DNA of 64,000 nucleotides, taken from NCBI RefSeq assembly GCF_900109655.1, contig NZ_FOAT01000004.1, forward strand, positions 124,001-188,000, written 5' to 3'. This stretch comes from Hominimerdicola alba. Its GTDB lineage: Bacteria; Bacillota; Clostridia; Oscillospirales; Ruminococcaceae. Below, in pieces: positions 9,264-17,954 of the stretch. The first letter of the stretch is position 1, and every line of letters starts with the position of its first letter. The notes under the pieces are model-generated. The model was not told where the DNA came from and did not search any database. It saw only the letters and a program-made list of their open reading frames with translations. The position numbers were made by a program, and so were the translations under genes.

Positions 9264-9286
9264 TATCGCCTTTGGCGATGTTTTTT
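9264..9286 (+). terminator. Small hairpin with T-tract
   Basis: ATCGCC-TTT-GGCGAT followed by G and TTTTTT has terminator form on the plus strand, yet no plus-strand gene precedes it. It may belong to a small RNA or be part of the adjacent repeat element. Confidence 0.4.
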
Positions 9287-9297
9287 CTTGACATGAA

Positions 9298-9332
9298 AAC
9301 GGCACTTCTGCCTTTTTGACAAAAGTGCCGTT
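9298..9332 (-). terminator. Terminator of the pdaA-like gene
   Basis: A 10-bp stem (AACGGCACTT with AAGTGCCGTT) followed by TTTTC on the minus strand lies just after the deacetylase stop codon. Confidence 0.75.
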
Positions 9333-9341
9333 ATGGTTAAT

Positions 9342-10181
9342 TTAGTAAAATTCAAAGCCATCTGCGCGGATAGCATCTATCAGGTCGGGGAGTATCTGCG
9401 CATTGGTGGCAGACACCGAATGCAGCAGATATATCGCACCGGGATGGGCGGCGTTTTTCAGCTTTTCAAGGGACTGCGCGGGGTCGGCCTGGTCGTCTGT
9501 ATCCCAGTCAGCGTAGGCAAAACTCCACAGCATCGTCCGGTAGCCGCAGTCAGAAGTCACCGCAAGGGACTGCTCGGAAAATTCACCCATGGGCGGACGG
9601 AAAAGGTTCATCTCAACACCAAAATTTTTCTTCATATACTCATGAAAGTCAAGTATCTCACTGCGGGCGGTTTCTGGCGTAAGCGTTGGCATTGAGTAGT
9701 GATGCACCGAATGGTTTGCCACGGTATGACCCTCATCTATCATGCGGCGCACAAGCTCGGGATTTCTCTCGGCATAGTCCTGCACGAGAAAGAACACCGC
9801 TTTGACGTTTTTCTCTTTCAGCGTATCGAGTATTCCCGAAGTATAGCCATTTTCGTACCCCTGATCGAAAGTCAGGGTTATCTTTTCCGTATCCTCATTC
9901 AGCGCCGTTGCGTTGAACTTTCCGTATGTGCGGTTAAAATCCAGAGCGCCTGTGGTACGGTTCTTTTCGTCCACCTGAACGCCCTGTCCGTAGCCGTGTT
10001 TTTCTGACGAAAGAGCTGAGAGATCTTTTACTGCCTGGGCTGACATCATCACAGGTTCAGCTTCGGCGGTGGTGGTCTCAGGAAAATCCTCATTTTTGCC
10101 AGACTTCCCTGTTACACCGCAGGCAGTCAGCACACCCGCCGTGAAAACCGCCGCGAGCCTTGCAAGTATAAGCTTGTTCAT
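9342..10181 (-). CDS. pdaA: PdaA-like polysaccharide deacetylase lipoprotein
   Basis: A lipoprotein signal peptide with lipobox LTAC (lipidated Cys near 21) precedes a NodB-type deacetylase domain. LTFDQGYENGY, NHSVHHYSMP, RPPMGEFSEQ, WSFAYADWD and HPGAIYLLHSVS follow the order and wording of PdaA, the delta-lactam-forming N-acetylmuramate deacetylase of the spore cortex, including the substituted second residue in the TFD motif. It should act on peptidoglycan outside the membrane. AAGGAGG sits only 1 bp before an earlier in-frame ATG (10187) but 7 bp before the ATG at 10181, so the latter start is used. A cortex role is uncertain because the window shows no other sporulation gene. Confidence 0.85.
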   Translation of the reverse strand: MNKLILARLAAVFTAGVLTACGVTGKSGKNEDFPETTTAEAEPVMMSAQAVKDLSALSSEKHGYGQGVQVDEKNRTTGALDFNRTYGKFNATALNEDTEKITLTFDQGYENGYTSGILDTLKEKNVKAVFFLVQDYAERNPELVRRMIDEGHTVANHSVHHYSMPTLTPETARSEILDFHEYMKKNFGVEMNLFRPPMGEFSEQSLAVTSDCGYRTMLWSFAYADWDTDDQADPAQSLEKLKNAAHPGAIYLLHSVSATNAQILPDLIDAIRADGFEFY

Positions 10182-10276
10182 GCACATTCCTCCTTTTTCA
10201 CAGTATCTGCAAAAGCTGAGGATACATACATAAAAAGAGGACGAAAAAATTTTCCGTCCTCTTTGACAGCTTATTA

Positions 10277-10522
10277 TCAGTCCTGAAGATAATTCTTCAC
10301 AAGTGCCTGAAGCAGTTCATCTCGGTCAATATGACGAATAAGACTTCTGGCATTATTATATGTGGTTATGTAGGTTGGATCCTCTGAAAGGATATATCCT
10401 ACTATCTGATTTACAGGATTATAGCCCTTTTCTTTCAGCGCATCATATACTTCCGTCAATGTCTTTTTAAGTTCGGATTCCTTATCACGCTGAAGCGAAA
10501 ATTCCATTGTTCTGTCGTTCAT
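10277..10522 (-). CDS. ireB: IreB family regulatory phosphoprotein
   Basis: The 81-residue product ([17 protein letters not shown]... to ...ALVKNYLQD) matches the IreB/YrzL (UPF0297) family over its full length. IreB is phosphorylated on N-terminal threonines by the PASTA kinase IreK in enterococci and lowers cephalosporin tolerance; Thr5 here is the likely counterpart. A longer frame reaches 10642, but AAGGAG lies 9 bp before the ATG at 10522, which also gives the family's usual length. It has its own promoter and lies downstream of pheT. Its usual ruvX-like neighbours are not visible. Confidence 0.92.
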   Translation of the reverse strand: MNDRTMEFSLQRDKESELKKTLTEVYDALKEKGYNPVNQIVGYILSEDPTYITTYNNARSLIRHIDRDELLQALVKNYLQD

Positions 10523-10591
10523 ATGATTCATCTCCTTGCTATACAGGATCACACCGCTGCAATCAGGCTGGCGTATATGTTCCTTTTTATT

Positions 10592-10620
10592 ATTATACTC
10601 TATTTTTTGGAAAATAACAA
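10592..10620 (-). promoter_or_regulatory. Promoter of ireB
   Basis: TTGTTA (10620-10615) and TATAAT (10597-10592) on the minus strand have a 17-bp spacer, 70 bp upstream of the ireB start, inside the pheT-ireB gap. Confidence 0.75.
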
Positions 10621-10682
10621 GGGGTATAATGAATTTTATCAAATTTGCACAATTTTCGCAACAGAATTTTTACAATTAACAT

Positions 10683-13097
10683 TTATCTCAGCTCTGCGCC
10701 GATAGCAGAAAGCTCCTTGATAGCCTTTTCCATTGCCTTATCAGCCTGATCATCGGTCAGTGTGCCTTCGAGAGATCTCATGGAAATGGAGTAAGAAACT
10801 GACTTCTTGCCTGCTTCGATCTGCTCGCCTCTGTATACATCAAAGAGTGTAACGCTCTCGAGTATTCCGCCGACAGCTTTCTTGATAGCCTTTTCGAGTG
10901 CAGCTGCGGGAACTTCCTCGTCACATACAACAGAGAGGTCTCTTGTGGATGCAGGGAACTTAGGCAGGGGCTTGTAAGTCTTGGTATCGCAGGAAAGCTC
11001 CATCAGCTCGGGGATATTGATCTTGCCGATGTAGGTTCTTGCTTCGATGCCGTAGTTCTCCATTACCTTGGGGTGGAGCTCACCGATCACACCTACCTGC
11101 TTGCCATCGACCTTGATAACAGCGCATCTGCCGGGGTGGAATGCGGAAACTTCGGGGAACTCGCAGTTCTCATCAGGTCTCTCGTACTCAACCTCTTCAA
11201 CGCCAACTGCATTCAGCAGACCTTCTGCCATACCCTTGAGGGTGTAGAAATCAGCGGAACTGTCAGTGGTATCATAGAAACCGAAACCAAGTCTCATAGG
11301 CTCGTTAGGGAGTACTTCGCCCTCAACGGGGATATATTCATTACCCATCTCGAAAACATAGCACTCGGGGTTACGGTAGCTGAAATTTCTTGCAACAACT
11401 TCCAGTACAGAGGGAACGATAGTTGTTCTCATAACGCTGGTGTCCTCGCCGAGAGGATTCATGATGGTAACGGTATTTCTCAGCTTGCTGTCAGCAGGAA
11501 GAGCGATCTTATCGAAATACTTGGGTGAGATGAAGGAGAATGTCTCGATCTCGTTGAGACCCATGGAGAGCATAGCTGCCTTTACCTTGCGCTCATAGTT
11601 CTGCTTAGGAGTACGCTGTGCATTTGCAACACCTCTGATTATAGTATCGGGAATGCTGTTGTAGCCGTAGATACGCGCAACTTCCTCAGCGATATCAGCC
11701 TTGCAGCCGATGTCAACTCTGAACCAGGGAGCGTATACTCTGCCGTCCTTAACAGTGAATTCCAGCTTATTGAGAATGTTTATCATCTCAGCTTCGGGGA
11801 TATCTGTTCCCAGAAACTTGTTTATCCAGTCAGCGCTGAACTCAACATTAAGGGGAGTTTCGTTCTGGTAATTCTCGTCGATGATCGTCTTTACAACCTC
11901 ACCTGCGCCCAGCTCTTCAACCAGCTGGCAAGCTCTCATGAGAGCTTCATAGCACTCGTGGGGGTCAAGACCCTTGTCGTATCTTGAAGAAGCGTCTGTT
12001 CTCATTCGGAGCTTCTTAGCAGTTGTAGCAACGCTTGCGCCGTCAAAGCAGGCAGATTCAAATACAACGGTGGTTGTATCGTCCATGATGCCGCTGTACT
12101 CGCCGCCCATAACACCTGCTACCGCAACAGGCTTCTTAGCGTCTGCGATGACCAGCATTTCCTCGGAAAGCTCTCTCTCGATACCGTCAAGAGTTGTTAT
12201 CTTTTCGCCCTGTTTAGCATTGCGGACATTTATCTCTGCACCCTCAACGTATCTCAGGTCGAACGCGTGCATGGGTCTGCCGTATTCCAGCATTACGTAG
12301 TTTGTGATATCAACGAAATTGTTGATGGGACGAACACCGCTGGCACGGAGTCTTTCTCTCATCCATCTGGGAGAAGGACCTATCTTTACGTTCTTTACAA
12401 TAGCGCCGATGTATCTCTTACAGAGATCGGTGTTGTGTATCTTAACTTTCAGCATTTCATTAATATCGCCGTCAATGCCCTTGAATTCAGGCTTCTTGAC
12501 TTTCAGTTCCTTGCCGAAAGTAGCGGCAGTCTCTCTTGCAAGACCGATAACGGACATACAATCGGGACGGTTGGAAGTTATCTCAAATTCAACAGTAGTA
12601 TCGTTGAAACCTATAGCTTCACGGATATCCTTGCCGATGGTCTTGTCGCAGTCATCACCCAGGATGAAAATGCCATCCTCGATAGCGTAAGGGAAATCAT
12701 GAACGGAAATACCCAGTTCGCCCAGAGAGCAGAGCATACCGTTTGAAGCCTCGCCTCTCAGCTTACCCTTTGTGATCTTTACTGTCTTGCCCTCGTGAAG
12801 TACGGTGGACTTGTGCTTTGCAACAGGAACGAAATCGTCCTTTTTAACGTTCTGTGCACCTGTAACTATCTGTACCAGTGCACCCTCGCCGACATCCAGC
12901 TGGCAGATGAACATATGGTCAGAATTGGGGTGAGGAACTATCTCCTTTACCTGACCTACCACAACATTCTCCAGATAATCGCCCTCAACGCCGTAACACT
13001 CCACCTTTGAGCCTGAAAGGGTAATACCCGAAACAAAATCCTTTATAGGCATATCGCAGTCAACATAATCTGCGAGCCATCTCATTGAAAGATCCAT
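10683..13097 (-). CDS. pheT: Phenylalanine--tRNA ligase beta subunit
   Basis: The 804-residue protein has the bacterial PheT domain order: an N-terminal tRNA-binding OB fold (about 40-150, VGQVKEIVPHPNSDHMFICQ), B3/B4 domain (about 210-380, with RPMHAFDLRY), B5 domain (about 400-470), the catalytic-like core (FEMGNEYIP) and a C-terminal ferredoxin-fold anticodon-binding domain (FPASTRDLSVVCDEEV). It pairs with PheS as an alpha2-beta2 enzyme charging tRNA-Phe. GGAGG precedes the ATG at 13097. Unusually, it is separated from pheS by about 1.9 kb containing three small genes on the same strand. Confidence 0.98.
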   Translation of the reverse strand: MDLSMRWLADYVDCDMPIKDFVSGITLSGSKVECYGVEGDYLENVVVGQVKEIVPHPNSDHMFICQLDVGEGALVQIVTGAQNVKKDDFVPVAKHKSTVLHEGKTVKITKGKLRGEASNGMLCSLGELGISVHDFPYAIEDGIFILGDDCDKTIGKDIREAIGFNDTTVEFEITSNRPDCMSVIGLARETAATFGKELKVKKPEFKGIDGDINEMLKVKIHNTDLCKRYIGAIVKNVKIGPSPRWMRERLRASGVRPINNFVDITNYVMLEYGRPMHAFDLRYVEGAEINVRNAKQGEKITTLDGIERELSEEMLVIADAKKPVAVAGVMGGEYSGIMDDTTTVVFESACFDGASVATTAKKLRMRTDASSRYDKGLDPHECYEALMRACQLVEELGAGEVVKTIIDENYQNETPLNVEFSADWINKFLGTDIPEAEMINILNKLEFTVKDGRVYAPWFRVDIGCKADIAEEVARIYGYNSIPDTIIRGVANAQRTPKQNYERKVKAAMLSMGLNEIETFSFISPKYFDKIALPADSKLRNTVTIMNPLGEDTSVMRTTIVPSVLEVVARNFSYRNPECYVFEMGNEYIPVEGEVLPNEPMRLGFGFYDTTDSSADFYTLKGMAEGLLNAVGVEEVEYERPDENCEFPEVSAFHPGRCAVIKVDGKQVGVIGELHPKVMENYGIEARTYIGKINIPELMELSCDTKTYKPLPKFPASTRDLSVVCDEEVPAAALEKAIKKAVGGILESVTLFDVYRGEQIEAGKKSVSYSISMRSLEGTLTDDQADKAMEKAIKELSAIGAELR

Positions 13098-13173
13098 TTA
13101 TTTATCCTCCGTTTAAATTATTTTTATTTCCAAGCCCGCCGCCCCACAGACGGCTGAGCCATACATACGATTT

Positions 13174-13752
13174 TTACTTTTTCTCCTCGATAAGCTTAGT
13201 GAAAGAATCAAACCTGCCTTTTATATATCTGCCTTCCTTTACAGTCACTATATGGCTGTCTTTTTCGCCCTTAATTTTTATGCTTATCTTGCCGTAGACA
13301 TCACCTTCCGCCACTAGCTCTCCGATGGCTCCGTCGACATAATTCTGTTTAAGTGCGATATCGATACTTTCAATATCGCTGTACCTTGTAAGAAAGCATA
13401 TATCCGGCACACAGAGAAATTTATCTGTGAAATAGAATTTTTCAAACCTACACTCGGGGGCAGCACCGTACAGCGACTTTATCTCATCTTTGCCAACATG
13501 AGCCATACACCGCTTCATTCCGGCAAAATAAGTGTTTTTGAAGTAGCCTAGCACCAAGCCCAGCAGATACAGCAGAAGCGCAATCATACACAGTGACAGA
13601 AGCCATACTATAGGCTTTGGAAGTTCGCGTATAAGATATGAAGATAACCAGATGATCACACCAACATATATACAAATACACAACACACCAAGTTTAGCCC
13701 GTTTTGAAGCTTTTTTGAAGAACCAAGTTCTCATAAATCTCATTAATGTCAT
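13174..13752 (-). CDS. Small membrane protein, paralogue of its upstream neighbour
   Basis: The 192-residue protein has two hydrophobic segments near 25-50 and 55-80, followed by a soluble part. Its stretch KFYFTDKFLCVPDICFLTRYSDIESI is clearly related to DTFYLTDRFLCAPAYFALLRYDKIKDL in the next gene, so the two arose by duplication. GAAGGAG lies 8 bp before the ATG at 13752; an upstream in-frame start at 13788 would overlap the neighbour and has no site. I do not recognise the family. It lies between pheS and pheT, probably in the same transcript. Confidence 0.75.
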   Translation of the reverse strand: MTLMRFMRTWFFKKASKRAKLGVLCICIYVGVIIWLSSYLIRELPKPIVWLLSLCMIALLLYLLGLVLGYFKNTYFAGMKRCMAHVGKDEIKSLYGAAPECRFEKFYFTDKFLCVPDICFLTRYSDIESIDIALKQNYVDGAIGELVAEGDVYGKISIKIKGEKDSHIVTVKEGRYIKGRFDSFTKLIEEKK

Positions 13753-13777
13753 ACCGAAAACTCCTTCATGCTTTGGG

Positions 13778-14329
13778 TCAGCTATCACTGTGAGTGAGAC
13801 TTTTTTTCTTTTCCTCGATCATACGCATGAATTTTCTCTGCTCTATAAAAAATGTTTCGCTGTCTGCGATACGTATATCTACTTTTCTGTTATCATCAAG
13901 CAGTACCCTGAGATAATAAGTTACATCGTTCGACCGCGGAGTAGGCATTTTTAATACAGACAAATCCTTTATTTTATCATAACGCAACAGAGCAAAATAT
14001 GCCGGTGCGCAGAGGAATCTATCCGTCAGGTAGAAAGTGTCGTAATACATCTTGTCTGGAGGATTAGCGCCCAGACTCTCAAGTTCGTATTCTGACATTC
14101 CTTTCATAAGCTTTATCAGCTTAGGGTAAAGCGAGAACATTGCAATACCGCCAAAAGCCAGCAAAACAGCGCCTAAAAGTGTTACTGCACACCCAAGCTT
14201 TGTCACCGTCTTCAGCTGTGACTTTACACCTGCTATCGTAACAAAAATACCGATACCAAAAGCGACAAAGTGAATGACAAGATGTCCTATGCACATCTTA
14301 TAGAACCAGTTGTTTCTGTAATTGCTCAT
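13778..14329 (-). CDS. Small membrane protein, paralogue of its downstream neighbour
   Basis: The 183-residue protein has two predicted membrane helices (about 15-35 and 40-70) and a soluble C-terminal half with the shared FYLTDRFLC motif. GGGAGAG precedes the ATG at 14329. Such two-helix proteins with a beta-rich tail could resemble PH-like or immunity-type membrane proteins, but nothing decisive is seen. It is the first of the duplicated pair between pheS and pheT. Confidence 0.75.
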   Translation of the reverse strand: MSNYRNNWFYKMCIGHLVIHFVAFGIGIFVTIAGVKSQLKTVTKLGCAVTLLGAVLLAFGGIAMFSLYPKLIKLMKGMSEYELESLGANPPDKMYYDTFYLTDRFLCAPAYFALLRYDKIKDLSVLKMPTPRSNDVTYYLRVLLDDNRKVDIRIADSETFFIEQRKFMRMIEEKKKSLTHSDS

Positions 14330-14399
14330 ATCTCACTCTCCCTTATGCAGATCGGTCTGTCTGAGTTTTGGGTTCAGTACGAACATGCAGTTTTTGCAG

Positions 14400-14774
14400 T
14401 TACTGCGGTGCGCGAAGGTAGCTTCCGATGCAGTTCCACAGTTCTCTTGTATGTTCACCAAGGAGTTTTTCTGCCCTGTCATAGGTCATCTTATCGTCCC
14501 ACAGGGGTTCCAGCAGAGTTACCTGTACAAGATTCTGTACTTCTTCATCACCCTCTGCCGCAAACTCTTCGTACATATCAAAGATACGGTGCAGAGTTTC
14601 GTCTGATAAATGACCGTCACGCATCAGCAGTTCTTCGGTAAGCCTATTGAAGACATTCCCGAAAACTACATGAGGCAGGAACTCGCCATCATCTGTTTCA
14701 GCTTCGGTCTGTTCCTTTAATTCGGGGAAACGGTCGGTTATCGTTTCCGCACCAAGTTCAGCATATGCGATCAT
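14400..14774 (-). CDS. Hypothetical acidic protein
   Basis: This 124-residue acidic, mostly helical protein has no signal or membrane segment. The phrase FLPHVVFGNVFNRLTEEL and the acidic composition recall small immunity-type or DUF7674-like proteins, but this is a weak resemblance. The ATG at 14774 is 6 bp after GAGGTG and is preferred to a GTG three codons earlier. It lies in the pheS-pheT interval. Confidence 0.7.
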   Translation of the reverse strand: MIAYAELGAETITDRFPELKEQTEAETDDGEFLPHVVFGNVFNRLTEELLMRDGHLSDETLHRIFDMYEEFAAEGDEEVQNLVQVTLLEPLWDDKMTYDRAEKLLGEHTRELWNCIGSYLRAPQ

Positions 14775-14827
14775 GGTCTGCACCTCACTTTATCGATATT
14801 CTGCTGTAAAAAGTAAGCCTATTCTCG

Positions 14828-14962
14828 TTACATTTCTGCAAATTCAGCATTCAGACAGCGGTCTTTCAGTGTACCGCAGACAGCTCCGAAAACATAGTCT
14901 GCAAAAGTATTATAATCACCGAATTTTCTGAAAGTATAGGTCTTGTCTGCAGTATGCTCCTG
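14828..14962 (-). pseudogene. Probable 3' remnant of a gene between pheS and a small gene
   Basis: A 44-codon minus-strand stretch ending in TAA (14828-14830) reads like protein (KFGDYNTFADYVFGAVCGTL near its middle) but is cut off upstream by an in-frame stop at 14963-14965 and has no start codon or ribosome site. It is probably the tail of a decayed gene, perhaps one related to the adjacent 124-residue protein. Confidence 0.35.
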
Positions 14963-14991
14963 TTATATATCTTCCAGAATGTTCAGTCATA

Positions 14992-16011
14992 TCAGAACTG
15001 CTCCAGGAATCTCATATCGTTCTCGTAAAGCAGACGCATATCGTTTATGCTGTAACGTCCCATGGTGATTCTTTCAAGACCGATACCGAAAGCGAAACCG
15101 CTGTAAACTTCGGGGTCGATGCCGCATTCTTCAAGCACCTTGGGATGAACCATACCCGAACCCAGAAGCTCTACCCAGCCTTCCTGCTTGCACATTGAAC
15201 AGCCCTTGCCGTGGCAGTTGAAGCACATGAGGTCAACTTCTGCTGAGGGCTCGGTGTAGGGGAAGTGGTGAGGTCTGAATCTTACCTGAGTTTCCTCGCC
15301 GTAAAGACGCTTCATCAGCAGTTCAAGAGTACCCTTGAGGTCAGCCATTGTGATGCCCTTATCGATAACGAGACCCTCTATTTGGTGGAAGAGAGGTGAA
15401 TGAGTAGCGTCAACAGCATCGGAACGGTAAACTCTGCCGGGAGAAATGATGCGGATAGGAGGCTTTCTGTTCTCCATAGTTCTTATCTGAACGGAGGATG
15501 TCTGTGTTCTCAGCAGAACGTTCTCATTGATATAGAATGTATCCTGAGTGTCTCTTGCAGGGTGGTGCTTGGGCATATTCAGTGCCTCAAAGCAATAGTG
15601 GTCTGTCTCGACCTCGGGACCTTCAACTATATCAAAGCCCATACCAAGGAATACTTCCTCGACCTGCTCGAGAGTTACCTGAAGAGGGTGAGCTCTGCCT
15701 ATCTTGGTCTTCTTGCCGGGGAGTGTAACGTCAAGTCTTTCTGCTTTAAGACGCTCTTCCTCAGCCTTGCTCTTCAGTTCTTCCTTACGTGCGTTGAGGG
15801 CTTCCTCGATATCGCTTCTGACCTTGTTTGCCAGCTGACCGATCACAGGTCTTTCCTCAGCTGAAAGCTTGCCCATCTGCTTGAGAATAGCAGTAAGCTC
15901 GCCCTTTTTGCCAAGGAACCTTACACGGAAATCCTCCAGCAGCTTGATGTCGCTTATGCCCGAAAGTTCGGACTTTGCGCGTTCCTCGATGCTAGTTAAC
16001 TGTTCTTTCAT
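14992..16011 (-). CDS. pheS: Phenylalanine--tRNA ligase alpha subunit
   Basis: The 339-residue protein has an N-terminal coiled-coil tRNA-binding arm (about 1-85) and a class II aminoacyl-tRNA synthetase core. Motif 2 is seen in [21 protein letters not shown] and motif 3 in [12 protein letters not shown] near the C-terminus; [11 protein letters not shown] is typical of PheS. AGGAGG precedes the ATG. It follows a methyltransferase gene by 41 bp and both lie under a T-box leader, so starvation for phenylalanine should raise its expression. Confidence 0.98.
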   Translation of the reverse strand: MKEQLTSIEERAKSELSGISDIKLLEDFRVRFLGKKGELTAILKQMGKLSAEERPVIGQLANKVRSDIEEALNARKEELKSKAEEERLKAERLDVTLPGKKTKIGRAHPLQVTLEQVEEVFLGMGFDIVEGPEVETDHYCFEALNMPKHHPARDTQDTFYINENVLLRTQTSSVQIRTMENRKPPIRIISPGRVYRSDAVDATHSPLFHQIEGLVIDKGITMADLKGTLELLMKRLYGEETQVRFRPHHFPYTEPSAEVDLMCFNCHGKGCSMCKQEGWVELLGSGMVHPKVLEECGIDPEVYSGFAFGIGLERITMGRYSINDMRLLYENDMRFLEQF

Positions 16012-16052
16012 GTTTATCCTCCTAAAAAAATATATACTTAACTTGATTTATC

Positions 16053-16805
16053 TTATGGCTTACGTACTGTTTTAAGTATGTAAGTATCGTCATAAACAAC
16101 TTTTCCGCCGTGGGACATCACAGCTTTGTATACGCCCTCAAAGAACGGAGTTCGGTACGGCTCTTCCAGCATGATGTGGTCGCTGTGGGTACCGATGTAC
16201 TGTATGTACTCGTCGGCAGTGTACTCCCGCCTGCCTTTGAAATACTTCGTTTCAAGCCCTGTGAAGCCGTAGTTCACAGCGTTATCGTAAACGAAACCGC
16301 CCTTGTAGTTGGTGGGGGGCTTGAAGTAAGCGTCATAGACCTTCTGGATATCCGCAAACAGCGCGGGGTCGGGAGTCTGATAGTCTCCATGGAGATACAT
16401 CATCGCCAGCATACCGCCGCTTTCCAGCAGTTCAAAAGTTTTTGAAAAGGCGATATCCTCGGGTATCCACTGTATCGTCGCGGCTGAGTAGATAAAATCG
16501 AACTTCGCACCGCCGAAATCATGTGTGATGAAGTCATCGTTTATAAGTGAAAAATTCTCCCGTCCGCCGTACTTCCTGCGCAGCATCTCGGCGAAATTCT
16601 CACCAAGCTCAATGGCGGTATAGTCACAACCCGTGGCAAGTATAGGCTCGGTAGCCTGCCCCGTGCCGGGACCAAGTTCAAGCACTTTTGTGCCCCTGCC
16701 TATGCCCGTCTTGGCGATGATATGCTCAAAAAGCTCGGGGCTGTAATGTATGCGCCATTTATCGAACTGCTCGGGTATCGTATCAAAGCAAAGCCTGTAT
16801 TCCAT
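16053..16805 (-). CDS. SAM-dependent class I methyltransferase
   Basis: The 250-residue cytosolic protein has a Rossmann methyltransferase motif I, VLELGPGTGQAT near 40-51, an acidic residue after the second strand (AIELGENF) and a motif equivalent to IYSAATIQWIP near 110-120, as in UbiE- or Tam-like enzymes. The substrate is unknown. AGAGGAGAG lies just before the ATG at 16805; the frame extends further upstream only through the T-box leader and is not coding there. It is the first gene after a phenylalanine-type T-box and precedes pheS, an unusual partner. Confidence 0.85.
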   Translation of the reverse strand: MEYRLCFDTIPEQFDKWRIHYSPELFEHIIAKTGIGRGTKVLELGPGTGQATEPILATGCDYTAIELGENFAEMLRRKYGGRENFSLINDDFITHDFGGAKFDFIYSAATIQWIPEDIAFSKTFELLESGGMLAMMYLHGDYQTPDPALFADIQKVYDAYFKPPTNYKGGFVYDNAVNYGFTGLETKYFKGRREYTADEYIQYIGTHSDHIMLEEPYRTPFFEGVYKAVMSHGGKVVYDDTYILKTVRKP

Positions 16806-16821
16806 ACTCTCTCCTCTGAAA

Positions 16822-16857
16822 CAAAAACGGTCTTGTCCAAAAAACAGGACAAGACCG
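16822..16857 (-). terminator. Intrinsic terminator of the T-box leader
   Basis: A perfect 11-bp stem (CGGTCTTGTCC with GGACAAGACCG) is followed by TTTTTG on the minus strand, 17 bp before the methyltransferase start. Confidence 0.9.
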
Positions 16858-17106
16858 ATAATGACGTTCTTGTATACATTCAAGCTGTACTTGAATGTGA
16901 CCACCCTGAGGAACCAACATTCCCCTTTCCCGTAACGCAGGCTCAGCGTCCGTGCTTACAAGCCAAAGCCTTCGGCACAGCCACTCACAAGTGAACTTCG
17001 GCACTCCGCGAAATAAACCGCTTTCAGCCCAACGGCGGTTCTCTCTGAAATCCGTGTTGAGTACTTACTCTCTTGGTCATAGTGTTTGATGTGATATTGA
17101 TTTACA
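16822..17106 (-). promoter_or_regulatory. T-box riboswitch leader, probably tRNA-Phe specific
   Basis: On the minus strand the leader shows a stem I region with AGTA and AGAGAGAACCG...GGGCTG elements, the T-box core AGGGTGGT that pairs with the tRNA acceptor end, and a closing terminator. An internal loop on the 3' side of stem I contains TTC (16995-16993), a phenylalanine codon, between arms ACTCA and TGAGT. The ACATTC segment after the core can pair either upstream (GAATGT, antiterminator) or downstream (GAATGT after a 5-base loop). It controls the methyltransferase-pheS operon. Confidence 0.85.
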
Positions 17107-17112
17107 AAGTAT

Positions 17113-17141
17113 ATGATAGCATATTCTTTCGGGGATTTCAA
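17113..17141 (-). promoter_or_regulatory. Promoter of the T-box operon
   Basis: TTGAAA (17141-17136) and TATCAT (17118-17113) on the minus strand are 17 bp apart, immediately upstream of the T-box leader. Confidence 0.75.
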
Positions 17142-17270
17142 GAGGTTTACAGAAATTTTACATTTATAAAACATATTCTTTTCTAGTGTTTTTATCAACA
17201 ATTGTTTATTTCTCTTGATTTTTAAATATTATATATTGCTTCTGTTTAATTAATGACCATAAATATAATA

Positions 17271-17825
17271 CTAGCCAGTATAGACAATAACACCATCTAA
17301 ACCTTCTACTTGATCCAAAGTTGATAAAAAGAACTGATCCAAACTATGTGTTGAACTATCATCATATTCTGAGTGAAAGATACCTGCTAAAGCAAATTTT
17401 CTTCCATCTTCAACAAAAGCTACATTCGCTTCCATATTATTATCAAATTCAATGTTAACTACTTTGCTTCCAGAAACCTCTTCTACCTTTCTCCTAAAGC
17501 ACTCACTCATAGGATAAAGCCCATCTTCATTATCGGGATAAGTCACTATCCCCGTAACTTCGGGCTGTTCAGCGGGCACAGTGGTTTCGGTAGTGCTCTC
17601 CGTTTCAGTGTTTTCAGGAGTTTCGGCAGCTTCTGTTTCCGTCTGTTCGGGAGTTTCTTCAACTACAACAGTTGTGGTAGTCGTTTCCGTCTGCGCCGCC
17701 GTTGTTGTAGTAGTCACTGTGGTATCATCAGCCTTTTTTTCGCCAGCAGTTTCTCCACAGCCCGACATGATTCCGAGAGAAAGAACAATAGCTAATGCAG
17801 AAACAATCATTTTGTAGGTTTTCAT
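17271..17825 (-). CDS. Lipoprotein with Thr/Glu-rich linker
   Basis: The 184-residue protein has a lipoprotein signal with lipobox IMSGC (Cys near 22), a low-complexity linker of Thr, Glu and Val to about residue 95, and a C-terminal domain of about 90 residues containing a Cys and ending VEGLDGVIVYTG. The ATG at 17825 follows AAAGGGGAG; an upstream start has no site. The domain is not recognised. It should be anchored on the outer face of the membrane. The flanking 17143-17270 stretch shows nothing else. Confidence 0.8.
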   Translation of the reverse strand: MKTYKMIVSALAIVLSLGIMSGCGETAGEKKADDTTVTTTTTAAQTETTTTTVVVEETPEQTETEAAETPENTETESTTETTVPAEQPEVTGIVTYPDNEDGLYPMSECFRRKVEEVSGSKVVNIEFDNNMEANVAFVEDGRKFALAGIFHSEYDDSSTHSLDQFFLSTLDQVEGLDGVIVYTG

Positions 17826-17910
17826 AAAAAACTCCCCTTTCAAACTAAATGTTAATGTTAGTATAGCACATATCGCAGACAATGTCAATATGTCACAAAC
17901 ATAGTTTTAC

Positions 17911-17943
17911 AAAAACAAGCCCGCAGGTCACCCCGCAGGCTTG
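17911..17943 (-). terminator. Terminator of the DMT transporter gene
   Basis: A 9-bp stem with one wobble (CAAGCCTGC with GCGGGCTTG) is followed by TTTTTG on the minus strand, 11 bp after the transporter stop. Confidence 0.8.
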
Positions 17944-17954
17944 ATTAACTATGT

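Noticed and set aside
9101-9376. Minus-strand 91-codon frame
   Set aside because: It spans AT-rich repeats, two hairpins and the pdaA end, and has no ribosome site.
16956-17201. Minus-strand frame of 81 codons
   Set aside because: It covers the promoter and T-box leader; RNA structure explains the conservation-like pattern.
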